This document shows positions 50,466 through 58,639 of a DNA stretch of 64,000 bases, piece after piece. Under the pieces are notes generated by a model, which saw only the letters and a list, made by a program, of their open reading frames with translations, did no database searches and was not told the DNA's origin. How positions within the stretch are numbered: position 1 is the stretch's first letter; each line of letters opens with the position of its first letter. The stretch is from NCBI RefSeq assembly GCF_003116815.1, contig NZ_QDKQ01000068.1, positions 16,315 through 80,314 of the forward strand, read 5' to 3'. This DNA is from Caulobacter endophyticus. GTDB taxonomy: Bacteria; Pseudomonadota; Alphaproteobacteria; Caulobacterales; Caulobacteraceae. The translations under genes and the position numbers were made by a program.

Positions 50466-51551
50466 ATGGCCGACGGTTTCGCGCCCCTCGCCTTCACCGC
50501 CGACATCGAGGCGGAGACCGCCGCCGTCTGGGACAAGGTCAAGCACCACGTCACGCCGATGGAATGGCGCCTGCAGGCGCCGCTGATCTCGGAGATCAAC
50601 CGGATCAAGCGCGAGAAGAACGCCGCCATCCTGGCCCACAACTACATGACGCCGGATATCTTCCACGGCGTGGGCGACTTCGTGGGCGACAGCCTGGCCC
50701 TGGCCAAGGAAGCCGCCAAGAGCGACGCCCAGATCATCGTCCAGGCCGGCGTCCACTTCATGGCCGAGACCAGCAAGGTCCTCAGCCCCGAGAAGAAGAT
50801 CCTGATCCCCGACCTGCTGGCCGGCTGCTCGCTGGCCTCGTCGATCACGGGCGCGGACGTGCGGCTGATCAAGAAGCGCCATCCGGGCGTGCCGGTGGTC
50901 ACCTACGTCAACACCACCGCCGACGTGAAGGCCGAGACCGATATCTGCTGCACCAGCGCCAACGCCGTGCAGGTGGTGGAATGGGCCGCCAGGGAATGGG
51001 GGACCGACAAGGTCATCCTGATCCCCGACGAGTTCCTGGCCCGCAACGTCGCCCGCCAGACCAACGTCAAGATCATCGCCTGGGCCGGCCACTGCGAGGT
51101 GCACAAGCGCTTCACGCCCCAGGACATCGCCGACATGCGCGCGGCCTGGCCCGGCGCCGAGGTGCTGGCCCACCCCGAATGTCCGGCCGCGATCCTCGAG
51201 GCCTCGGACTTCGCCGGCTCTACCGCCGCGATGAACGACTACGTCGCCGCCCGCAAGCCCGCCCAGGTGGTGCTGATCACCGAGTGCTCGATGGCCAGCA
51301 ACGTCCAGGCCGAAAGCCCCGGGACCCAGTTCATCGGCCCCTGCAACATGTGCCCGCACATGAAGCGGATCACGCTGCAGAACATCTACGACGCCCTGGT
51401 GCACGAGCAGTACGAGGTCACGGTGGACGCCGACGTCCTCGACCGCGCCCGCCAGGCCGTGCAGCGGATGATCGACCTACCCCCGCCCGCCGCCCCGGCC
51501 CGCTACGACCTCGTCAAGGCGCGCCATCACGTGGACGTGGAGCTGATCTAA
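50466..51551 (+). CDS. nadA: Quinolinate synthase
   Basis: The 361-residue protein has NadA landmarks. INRIKREKNAAILAHNYMTP and VQAGVHFMAETSKVL come first. Three Cys for the [4Fe-4S] cluster lie in LLAGCSLASSI, ITECSMASNV and IGPCNMCPHMKRITL. NadA condenses iminoaspartate with dihydroxyacetone phosphate to quinolinate, the second step of de novo NAD synthesis. The ATG at 50466 follows AGAGAGG. It is the first gene of nadA-nadB-Uma2-nadC and is controlled by the dual palindrome/terminator region. Confidence 0.97.
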   Translation: MADGFAPLAFTADIEAETAAVWDKVKHHVTPMEWRLQAPLISEINRIKREKNAAILAHNYMTPDIFHGVGDFVGDSLALAKEAAKSDAQIIVQAGVHFMAETSKVLSPEKKILIPDLLAGCSLASSITGADVRLIKKRHPGVPVVTYVNTTADVKAETDICCTSANAVQVVEWAAREWGTDKVILIPDEFLARNVARQTNVKIIAWAGHCEVHKRFTPQDIADMRAAWPGAEVLAHPECPAAILEASDFAGSTAAMNDYVAARKPAQVVLITECSMASNVQAESPGTQFIGPCNMCPHMKRITLQNIYDALVHEQYEVTVDADVLDRARQAVQRMIDLPPPAAPARYDLVKARHHVDVELI

Positions 51552-51552
51552 G

Positions 51553-51696
51553 CTCCCTTCCCCTCGATGGGGGAAGGGTTGGGAATGGCGTGACGCGACC
51601 TGTCCGCTTCAACGCCCTTCCCCTCGTCTTTCTCGGATGGCCGAACCGCCGTGTTCACCCCCGTCCCCGGCCCTTCCCCCATCAAGGGGAAGGGAG
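51553..51696. repeat. Palindromic element between nadA and nadB
   Basis: CTCCCTTCCCCTCGATGGGG (51553 onward) and its inverted partner ending GGGGAAGGGAG at 51696 match in 25 of 26 bases. It fills the nadA-nadB gap. Its end (GGGGAAGGGAG) and the following GTGGAG stand just before the nadB ATG and seem to provide its ribosome site. Confidence 0.85.
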
Positions 51697-51707
51697 TGGA
51701 GTATGAG

Positions 51708-53222
51708 ATGGCCGCACGCATCACCTTCGACGGCCCCGTGATCCTCGGCGCGGGCCTCGCCGGCCTCACTGCCGCGCTGGCGGCCAAGACAGCCCTGGTG
51801 CTGTCGCCGACGCCGCTGGCGACCGGCTGCTCCAGCGCCTGGGCGCAAGGGGGCCTCGCCGCCGCCCTGGCCGGCGACGACACGCCGTCGCTGCACGCCG
51901 CCGACACCATCGCCGCCGGAGCCGGCCTCTGCGACGGCGAGGCCGTCGCCCTGCTGACCCGGGAGGGCCCCGCCGCTGTCCGCGCCCTGGCCGCCATCGG
52001 CGCGCCGTTCGACCGTAAACCTGACGGCGACTTCGTGCTGAGCCTTGAGGCCGCCCACTCCAAGGCCCGCGTCGCCCGCGTGGGCGGCGACGGCGCAGGC
52101 GCGGCGATCATGGCCGCCGTCGTGGCCGCCGTGCGCGCCACGCCCACCGTCGAGATCCGCGAGAACGCCCGCGCCCGCCGTCTGCTTCAGGACGAGACCG
52201 GCCGCGTGGTCGGCGTACTGGCCGCGATCGACGGCGACCTGGTCGAGGTGCGCGGCAAGGCCGTGATCCTGGCCACCGGCGGCGTCGGCGGCCTCTATGC
52301 GGTGACCACCACGCCCGCCCAGGTGCGCGGCGAGGGCCTGGGCCTGGCCGCCCTGGCCGGCGCCGAGATCGCCGATCCCGAATTCGTGCAGTTCCACCCC
52401 ACGGCCATCGATATCGGCAGGGACCCCGCCCCCCTGGCGACGGAGGCCCTGCGCGGCGAAGGCTCGATCCTGCGCAACACCGACGGCCGCGCCTTCATGG
52501 CCGACTATCACCCGGCCAGGGAACTGGCCCCCCGCGACGTGGTGGCCCGCGCCATCCACGCCGAGCGCGCCGCCGGCCGCGGCGCCTTCCTCGACGCCAC
52601 GACGGCGGTAGGGGCGCACTTCCCGCACGAGTTCCCGGCCGTGTTCGAGGCCTGCCAAAGCGCCGGGATCGACCCGCGCCGCGAGATGATCCCGGTCGTG
52701 CCGGCCGTGCACTACCACATGGGCGGGGTCGCCACCGATCTCGACGGCCGCGCCAGCCTGCCGGGCCTCTACGCCGCCGGCGAGTGCGCCTCCACCGGCG
52801 TGCAGGGCGCCAACCGCCTGGCCTCCAACAGCCTGCTGGAAGCGGCCGTGTTCGGCGCCCGCGCCGGCCGCGCTGCGGCGGTCGAGAGCGAGACCGGCGG
52901 CGAGCCGCTGTCGCTCGCCCCGCTGCCCGACCTGCCGGACGAGGCCTTCCAGACCCTGCGCCGCGCCATGAGCCGCGACGCCGGCGTCATCCGCGACGCC
53001 GACGGCCTGGCCCGCCTGCGGGACGAGGTGGCGACGCTGGAAGCCGCCCACGGCCCCTGCCCGCCCCTGGTCGCCGCCCGCCTGATCGTGGACGCCGCCC
53101 TCGTCCGCCAGGAAAGCCGGGGCGGTCACTACCGCTCGGACTTCCCAGCAAAGACCGAGCCGCAACGCACCTTCGTGACCCTCGACGCCGCCCCCGCCGG
53201 TTTGCGTCACGCCGCCGAGTAG
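51708..53222 (+). CDS. nadB: L-aspartate oxidase
   Basis: The 504-residue flavoprotein opens VILGAGLAGLTAALAAKTAL (FAD site). CSSAWAQGGLAAALAGDDTP, FVQFHPTAIDIGRDPAPLAT, the catalytic segment HYHMGGVATDLDGRASLPGL and ASTGVQGANRLASNSLLEAA follow. It oxidises aspartate to iminoaspartate, the NadA substrate. I chose the ATG at 51708; the frame also runs 19 codons upstream through the palindromic element, but that part resembles repeat DNA only. It is in the nad operon with nadA and nadC. Confidence 0.96.
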   Translation: MAARITFDGPVILGAGLAGLTAALAAKTALVLSPTPLATGCSSAWAQGGLAAALAGDDTPSLHAADTIAAGAGLCDGEAVALLTREGPAAVRALAAIGAPFDRKPDGDFVLSLEAAHSKARVARVGGDGAGAAIMAAVVAAVRATPTVEIRENARARRLLQDETGRVVGVLAAIDGDLVEVRGKAVILATGGVGGLYAVTTTPAQVRGEGLGLAALAGAEIADPEFVQFHPTAIDIGRDPAPLATEALRGEGSILRNTDGRAFMADYHPARELAPRDVVARAIHAERAAGRGAFLDATTAVGAHFPHEFPAVFEACQSAGIDPRREMIPVVPAVHYHMGGVATDLDGRASLPGLYAAGECASTGVQGANRLASNSLLEAAVFGARAGRAAAVESETGGEPLSLAPLPDLPDEAFQTLRRAMSRDAGVIRDADGLARLRDEVATLEAAHGPCPPLVAARLIVDAALVRQESRGGHYRSDFPAKTEPQRTFVTLDAAPAGLRHAAE

Positions 53223-53251
53223 TGGTACGTAAGGGGAACGGAGACGCGACC

Positions 53252-53878
53252 ATGAGCACGACGTTCGGTCCATCTGACAGCCCGTTCGACAGGCACGCCG
53301 ACGGCCTGGCCGAGCACGGCGTGACCGAGTTCCTGCTGACCGTCGACGACCTGGAGACCATGGTCCGGGCCGGCGTCTTCGATCGCGACGACGGGACCCG
53401 CGTGGAACTCGAAGACGGAAGGCTGGTGCGGATGTCGGCGGAATCGATGCCCCATGCGCGGGCCTCAGCCCGCCTTAACAAGGCTCTGGACCGAGCGATC
53501 GAGCGTCTTGGGCTGGAAGAGCGCTACGAAGTGCTCAATGGCGGTACGGTTCGCGTCTCCAAGGCATCGGCCTTCGATCCCGACGGCGCCGTCATCGCTC
53601 GCGACGCCGAGGCCTTCTTCCTACGCCCCGACCAGGTCTTCCTGGTCATCGAGTCCTCGCTCGCCACCCTGACGCGCGATCTCGGCTCCAAGAGGCAGGC
53701 CTACGCCGCAGCGGGGATCGCCGAATACTGGGTGATCGACGTCAAGCACGCCAAGCTTCACGTCTTCCGTCGTCCGTTCGAAGGCGACTGGAGCGAGCGC
53801 CTGATCCTAACCGCCGAGGACAGCGTCTCGCCGCTGTTCGCCCCCGACGCCGACATTGCCCTGAAGAGCGTATTTTGA
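53252..53878 (+). CDS. Uma2/DUF820-family putative endonuclease
   Basis: The 208-residue protein has the Uma2 pattern. RVELEDGRLVRMSAESMPHA is followed by HARASARLNKALDRAIERLG, PDGAVIARDAEAF, and the PD-(D/E)XK-like core LVIESSLATLTRDLGSKRQA with YAAAGIAEYWVIDVKHAKLH. Uma2 proteins have a restriction-endonuclease fold but unclear roles. It lies between nadB and nadC and overlaps the nadC start (TTGA), so it is an in-operon insertion that keeps coupling. Its closest role is unknown. Confidence 0.88.
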   Translation: MSTTFGPSDSPFDRHADGLAEHGVTEFLLTVDDLETMVRAGVFDRDDGTRVELEDGRLVRMSAESMPHARASARLNKALDRAIERLGLEERYEVLNGGTVRVSKASAFDPDGAVIARDAEAFFLRPDQVFLVIESSLATLTRDLGSKRQAYAAAGIAEYWVIDVKHAKLHVFRRPFEGDWSERLILTAEDSVSPLFAPDADIALKSVF

Positions 53879-54735
53879 CCGTCTCCCCCCGTATCGAGCC
53901 CCTGCCCGACCTGCTTGTCCGTCCCATCGTCGATCTGTCCCTGGCCGAGGATCTGGGCCGGGCCGGCGACATCACGGGCCTGGCCTGCATCGACGCCGAC
54001 GCGCGGCTATCGGTGGTGTTCGCCAGCCGCCAGGACGGCCGGGTCTCCGGCCTGGCCTGCGCACGCCTGGCCCTAGCCGCGCTGGATCCCAGCGCGACCT
54101 TCGAAGTGGTCACGCCCGACGGCGCCGACGCCGCGCCGGGCACGGTACTGGCCCGCGCTAAGGGCGACGCCCGCGCCGTGCTGGCCACCGAGCGCACCGG
54201 CCTGAACCTGCTGGGCCGGCTGTCGGGCATCGCCACCCTGACGCGGGCCTATGTGCGCCTGGTCGAGGGCACGGGCGCGACAATCGTCGACACCCGCAAG
54301 ACCACGCCCGGCCTGCGCGCCCTGGAGAAGTACGCGGTGCGCTGCGGCGGCGGGGTCAATCACCGCTTCGGCCTCGACGACGCCATCCTGATCAAGGACA
54401 ACCACGTGGCCGCCTGCGGCGGGGTCGGTGAAGCCGTCCGCCGGGCCCGCGCCTTCGCCGGGCACCTGGTCAAGGTGGAGGTCGAGGTCGACGGCCTGGA
54501 CCAGCTGGAAGACGCCCTAAAGCACGGCCCCGACGTGGTCATGCTCGACAACTTCAGCCTGGACGACCTGAAGACCGCCGTCGCCCTGGCCAAGGGCCGA
54601 GCGGTGCTGGAGGCCTCGGGCGGGGTGAACCTCACCACCGTGCGCGCCATCGCGCAGACAGGCGTGGACGTGATCAGCGTGGGGGCCCTCACTCACTCGG
54701 CGCCGGTGCTGGATATCGGCCTGGACGCGGCCTGA
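53875..54735 (+). CDS. nadC: Nicotinate-nucleotide pyrophosphorylase (quinolinate phosphoribosyltransferase)
   Basis: The 286-residue protein has NadC landmarks: LAEDLGRAGDITGLACIDAD, ATERTGLNLLGRLSGIATLT, TIVDTRKTTPGLRALEKYAV, GGGVNHRFGLDDAILIKDNH and EVEVDGLDQLEDALKHGPDV, ending AQTGVDVISVGALTHSAPVL. It converts quinolinate and PRPP to nicotinate mononucleotide. The start is a TTG overlapping the Uma2 stop, which makes translation dependent on the inserted gene. Confidence 0.96.
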   Translation: MTVSPRIEPLPDLLVRPIVDLSLAEDLGRAGDITGLACIDADARLSVVFASRQDGRVSGLACARLALAALDPSATFEVVTPDGADAAPGTVLARAKGDARAVLATERTGLNLLGRLSGIATLTRAYVRLVEGTGATIVDTRKTTPGLRALEKYAVRCGGGVNHRFGLDDAILIKDNHVAACGGVGEAVRRARAFAGHLVKVEVEVDGLDQLEDALKHGPDVVMLDNFSLDDLKTAVALAKGRAVLEASGGVNLTTVRAIAQTGVDVISVGALTHSAPVLDIGLDAA

Positions 54736-54808
54736 CACACCTCCCACGAAGATTGCCAGTGCACCGCTTCGCCCGCTAAGAGACGCCTCCAACTTCCGGG
54801 GGCGGATC

Positions 54809-55480
54809 ATGGCGAAGACGAAGACCTACACGGCGCGCGCGGCCGGACCGCTGGCCAAAACCCTGCTGATCTGGGTCTGGCTGCAGATGGCCATGACGGC
54901 GATCAACATGGCCTGGGGCGTGGTGATGCTCGGCGCCCAGGCCCGCTTTGATAGCGGTACGCCCGTCGACACGATGACCTCGCTGCCCGGCATGGAGACC
55001 TTCGACATGGTCGATGGCCTGATCGCCATTGCCTTCGTCGTGGTGCTGGCGGTCGGCGGCTTCCTCGGGCTGAAGTGGATCTATCGCGTCAACATGAACG
55101 CCCACACCCTGTCGGACAAACTGACGATCCGGCCGCCATGGGCCGTCGGCTGGTACTTCGTGCCCATCGCCACCCTCTTCAAGCCGTTCAAGGCGATGGA
55201 GGAAACCTGGAAGGCCAGCGGCGCGCCCGCCGACTGGAGCAGCGAGCCCACGCCGAGCTGGATGCGCGTGTGGTGGGGCTTCTGGGTCGCCTCGACGATC
55301 GTCGACCAGATCAGCTGGCGGCTCGACGCCAGGGTCGAGACCCTGAGCCTTGCCCAGGTCAGCAAGGGCATCGAGCTATTCGGCGGCGCGTTGAATCTGG
55401 TCGCCTGCTACTACTTCATCCTGCTGGTGAAGCGCCTCACCAAGCGCCAGGCCGACACGCTCGCGCTGGAGACCTTCTAA
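54809..55480 (+). CDS. DUF4328-family membrane protein
   Basis: The 223-residue protein has about five hydrophobic helices (LAKTLLIWVWLQMAMTAINM, LIAIAFVVVLAVGGFLGLKW, VGWYFVPIATLFKPFKAMEE, WWGFWVASTIVDQISW, LNLVACYYFILLVKRLTK). The RPPWAVGWYFVPIATLFKPF segment is characteristic of DUF4328. Function is unknown. It is read in the nad direction, 73 bp after nadC, and its stop overlaps that of the converging acyltransferase gene. Confidence 0.85.
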   Translation: MAKTKTYTARAAGPLAKTLLIWVWLQMAMTAINMAWGVVMLGAQARFDSGTPVDTMTSLPGMETFDMVDGLIAIAFVVVLAVGGFLGLKWIYRVNMNAHTLSDKLTIRPPWAVGWYFVPIATLFKPFKAMEETWKASGAPADWSSEPTPSWMRVWWGFWVASTIVDQISWRLDARVETLSLAQVSKGIELFGGALNLVACYYFILLVKRLTKRQADTLALETF

Positions 55481-56646
55481 CCCCGCCCCCGCACCCAGGG
55501 CATGATCCGGTCCTGCACGGGCTGGTCGACATAGGTGTGGAACAGCCAGGCCGCGCCGATGGCCAGCGGGAAGCCGGCCAGCCACATCAGCCACTGCCAG
55601 CCGATGCCGATCGGCACGGTGTCGATCAGCTTGTGCACGGCGCTCCAGTAGATCACGCCCACCAGGATGTGGGTGATGAACAGGGCGAAGGAGAGCTTGG
55701 CGCCCTCCTCGATCCAGGCCTTGGGATGCTTCACCGGCAGGCGGCCGGCGCCAAGGATGATGGCGGCAAGGCAGGTCAGGCTGGGCAGGTCGAAGCGGCC
55801 GATCACCTGAAGGGCGACCAGACCCGCGCAACCGAGAGCCAGCAGGATCTTGGCGGCCTTCTCAGAGGGCCAGTTCAGCTCGACCGCCCGCGCCAGGCAC
55901 AGGCCCAGCAAAAACAGCGGAACGGCCCGCAGCACACCGATGCGCAGCGGCAGGTCGGACAGGCCGATCGGGACCTCGGCGAAGCCGAAGCCGTTGGTGC
56001 GGCGGGCGGCGATGTCGAACAGCACCACGACCACGGCGGCCAGCACGATCGGCAGCCAGGGGCGACGGGTGGCGCTGGCGGCGCGCCAGAACCAGGGGAA
56101 CAGGGCATAGCAGACGATCAGGGCCGACAGCGACCAGCTGGGCAGGTTCCAGCCGTCGCTGTTGAAGCCCCAGGCATGCATCAGCATTGCCTGCAGGGGC
56201 AGCTGGTCCCAGGCGAAGCGCGAGGGCTTGTGGGCGTCGGTGCCGATCAGGTTCAGCGCCAGGACGAGGCCGGCCATGGCCGCCAGGACCATCAGGTGGC
56301 CGGGCCAGACGCGGGCGGCGCGACGCAGCCAGAACTGGAAGTGTGTAATGCGGCCCGAAATCGCCGACGGCCCGTAGGCGCGACCCAGCACGTAGCCCGA
56401 CAGCATCAGGAAGAAGTCGGTGGCCAGATAGCCGCGCGCGAACACCGGGTGGAAGCGCTCGATCCGCAGCGGGCTCTCGGCGCCGAAGTGGTAAACCACG
56501 ATCAGCAGGGCCGCCAGCAGGCGCAGCAGGTCCAGCGCGCCGCCGCGGGTCGCCGGACGGGGCGCATGGACGACGGGGGACGCGACCGGGACGGCGGGCC
56601 CCGGGGGGGACGCGGCCGACTCCGAGGATGACTGGGACGTGCTCAC
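55477..56646 (-). CDS. Acyltransferase 3 family membrane protein
   Basis: The 389-residue protein starts at a GTG (VSTSQSS...) with a Pro/Ser-rich leader of about 35 residues. About ten membrane helices follow, with the motif ALDLLRLLAALLIVVYHFGA at helix I (catalytic His in YHF), FLMLSGYVLGRAYGP and WSLSALIVCYALFPW. Members O-acylate sugars or export modified glycans at the inner membrane. With glycan genes elsewhere in the window this is compatible, but no direct link is visible. A long open frame upstream is judged non-coding. Confidence 0.87.
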   Translation of the reverse strand: MSTSQSSSESAASPPGPAVPVASPVVHAPRPATRGGALDLLRLLAALLIVVYHFGAESPLRIERFHPVFARGYLATDFFLMLSGYVLGRAYGPSAISGRITHFQFWLRRAARVWPGHLMVLAAMAGLVLALNLIGTDAHKPSRFAWDQLPLQAMLMHAWGFNSDGWNLPSWSLSALIVCYALFPWFWRAASATRRPWLPIVLAAVVVVLFDIAARRTNGFGFAEVPIGLSDLPLRIGVLRAVPLFLLGLCLARAVELNWPSEKAAKILLALGCAGLVALQVIGRFDLPSLTCLAAIILGAGRLPVKHPKAWIEEGAKLSFALFITHILVGVIYWSAVHKLIDTVPIGIGWQWLMWLAGFPLAIGAAWLFHTYVDQPVQDRIMPWVRGRG

Positions 56647-56773
56647 AAGGGGAGGCCTTAACAAAGCCGGGCCTTCTGGGGAAGCGGCGGAAAGTCGCGC
56701 TGGCCCATGCTTGACCACCGACGAGCGAGCGCCCATCTGTAACTGTATAAGTTTCTGTTTGGACATCGCCGCC

Positions 56774-57544
56774 ATGACCCGCATGCCCGTCCTCTTCATC
56801 GGCCACGGCTCGCCGATGAACGCGATCGAGGACAACGCCTGGAGCCGCGCCTGGGCGCAACTGGGCCGCGACCTGCCCCGCCCCAAGGCGGTGCTGATGG
56901 TCAGCGCCCACTGGGAGACGATGGGCGGCACGGCGCTGAGCGCTTCGGAGCGGCCCGAGACCATTCACGATTTCGGCGGCTTCCCGCAGGCGCTGTTCGA
57001 CGTGCAGTACCGCGCGCCGGGCGATCCGGCCCTGGCGGCCCGCGCCGCCGAGCTGCTGGCGCCGCAACTGACCGTACAGCATCCGACGCGCGGCCTGGAC
57101 CATGGCGCCTGGAGCGTGCTGGCGCCGATGTATCCAGACGCCGACGTGCCGGTTGTCCAGCTCAGCATCGACCGCGGCCAGCCGAACGCCTGGCACTACG
57201 AGGCCGGTCGCCGCCTGGCGGCGCTGCGTGACGAGGGCGTGCTGATCATCGGCAGCGGCGACATCGTCCACAATCTGCGGGCCGTGAACTTCCGCACCGG
57301 CGAGACGCCCGACTGGGCGCCGCGCTTCAACGAGCGCGCCAAGGCGCTGATCGCGGCCGGCGACCACCAGCCGCTGATCGATTGGGAGTCTCTTGGTCCG
57401 GACGCGGCCCTGTCGATCAATAGCGCAGAGCACTATCTGCCGCTGCTCTACGTGCTGGGCGCGCAAGGGCCGGGCGAGCCGGTGTCGTTCTTCGCCGACG
57501 ACGTGTTCGCGGCGATCTCGATGACCGGCGTGCAGGTGGGGTGA
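56774..57544 (+). CDS. ygiD: LigB-type extradiol dioxygenase (DODA/YgiD family)
   Basis: The 256-residue protein begins PVLFIGHGSPMNAIEDNAWS with the metal-binding His in GHGSPMNA. AVLMVSAHWETMGGTALS, GLDHGAWSVLAPMYPDADVP, IIGSGDIVHNL and a His near the C-terminus (SAEHYLPLLYVLGAQ) follow. These provide the zinc or iron ligands of the 4,5-DOPA extradiol dioxygenase family, a group whose natural substrate in bacteria is not settled. It is divergent from the acyltransferase. Confidence 0.9.
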   Translation: MTRMPVLFIGHGSPMNAIEDNAWSRAWAQLGRDLPRPKAVLMVSAHWETMGGTALSASERPETIHDFGGFPQALFDVQYRAPGDPALAARAAELLAPQLTVQHPTRGLDHGAWSVLAPMYPDADVPVVQLSIDRGQPNAWHYEAGRRLAALRDEGVLIIGSGDIVHNLRAVNFRTGETPDWAPRFNERAKALIAAGDHQPLIDWESLGPDAALSINSAEHYLPLLYVLGAQGPGEPVSFFADDVFAAISMTGVQVG

Positions 57545-57567
57545 CGGCGGCCTGAGCCGTCAGCGGC

Positions 57568-57807
57568 TCAGGCCGAGATGTTGACCAGCGTGCCGGTGAG
57601 CTCGCCCGTGGCCTGGGCCAGCGCCGCGCCGGCGGCGGCCGTCGCCTTGGCGTTGGTCTGCGCCACGGCCAGCTGGGTCAGGTCGACGATCTTGGCCGCG
57701 GCATCGCCCGAAGCGGCGGGGCGCTGCGGGGTGTAGCGGGCGGCGGTGTTGGCGGCGGAGACCTGCACGGCGACTTCCTTTGGAAATGCCGCGGCAATCT
57801 GGTTCAC
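57568..57807 (-). CDS. Small flagellar-rod-like protein (79 aa)
   Basis: The 79-residue protein has VQVSAANTAARYTPQRPAAS near residue 15 and ends ATGELTGTLVNISA. These resemble the N-terminal SAANIANxxTPGY and C-terminal LGTLLxIxA helices of flagellar rod and hook proteins, with almost everything between missing. It may be a minimal FlgEFG-type protein or a chance similarity. A CAGGGTTAA motif lies upstream at 57832-57840. I do not assign a gene name. Confidence 0.45.
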   Translation of the reverse strand: MNQIAAAFPKEVAVQVSAANTAARYTPQRPAASGDAAAKIVDLTQLAVAQTNAKATAAAGAALAQATGELTGTLVNISA

Positions 57808-57826
57808 GAGCCTTAACGAGCCCTGA

Positions 57827-58543
57827 TCAAACAGGGTTAAGAACGGGCGTGGCCTCGCTCCGGCCCAGCTTGGCGGCCGCCCGAACCGCCGCCGAGCGGC
57901 GCTCGTCCATGCCGTTGTCGTAGATCCTGCGCACGCGGGCCAGCACCTCGGGCGGCGCCAGTTCGGGGCGTCCCGACTGGAACGGCGGGTCGGGCGCGTA
58001 TTCGACGGCGAGCTGGATGGCCTGGGCCACGGCCGATCCGGCGATCTCGGCTGCCAGGGTCAAGGCAAAGTCGACGCCCGCCGTCACCCCGCCGCCCGTG
58101 ACAAAACGGCCGTCGCGGACCACGCGGGCCTCGTCCGGAACGGCCCCGAACAGGGCCAGCTGATCGCGCCAGGCCCAGTGGCAGGCCGCGCGCTTGCCCT
58201 CCAGCAGTCCCGCCGCCGCCAGCACCAGCGAGCCGGTGCAGACGCTGGTGACGTAGCGCGCGCTCCAGGCCAGTCGCTTGACCTCTCCCAGAAAGGCCTC
58301 GTCCCCCATGGCCTGGGTCGTGCCGAAGCCGCCCGGCACGCAGAGAATGTCACACGCCTCGATCTGGTCGAGCCGCTTCAGATGGGCGAAGATCAGGCCA
58401 TCCGCCTCGATCTCGCCGCCGGCCAGACTGGCGACGTCGACGATTGCGCCCGGCAGGCGCGCCAGGATCTGGTGCGGGCCGGTGAAGTCCAGGTGGGTGA
58501 CGCCAGGAAACAGGGCGAAAACGATGCGGATCGGATCGGTCAT
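57827..58543 (-). CDS. DJ-1/PfpI-family protein
   Basis: The 238-residue protein starts IRIVFALFPGVTHLDFTGPH and has the nucleophile elbow VTSVCTGSLVLAAAGLLEGK with Cys near residue 102, followed by CHWAWRDQLALFG. This set resembles isonitrile hydratases and other DJ-1 superfamily enzymes. The reaction is not provable from sequence. It is divergent from a GlxA-type regulator (96-bp gap) that has the same fold in its N-terminal half, a common pairing. Confidence 0.88.
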   Translation of the reverse strand: MTDPIRIVFALFPGVTHLDFTGPHQILARLPGAIVDVASLAGGEIEADGLIFAHLKRLDQIEACDILCVPGGFGTTQAMGDEAFLGEVKRLAWSARYVTSVCTGSLVLAAAGLLEGKRAACHWAWRDQLALFGAVPDEARVVRDGRFVTGGGVTAGVDFALTLAAEIAGSAVAQAIQLAVEYAPDPPFQSGRPELAPPEVLARVRRIYDNGMDERRSAAVRAAAKLGRSEATPVLNPV

Positions 58544-58639
58544 GGGGAGGCCCTCCTCGTTTGACGACCGATGCTCTCCCAGATAGCGTGCGGCGGAAAT
58601 GACGGAGATCCCTCGATTTCCGCCAGAGACGGAGTCGCC

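Noticed and set aside
51651..51707. A longer N-terminus for nadB
   Set aside because: The added codons lie in the palindromic element, and the FAD motif fits the ATG at 51708 with the usual spacing.
52784..53251. An N-terminal extension of the Uma2 protein through nadB
   Set aside because: The extension is a second frame of nadB. The ATG at 53252 lies 30 bp after the nadB stop with GGAACGGAG upstream.
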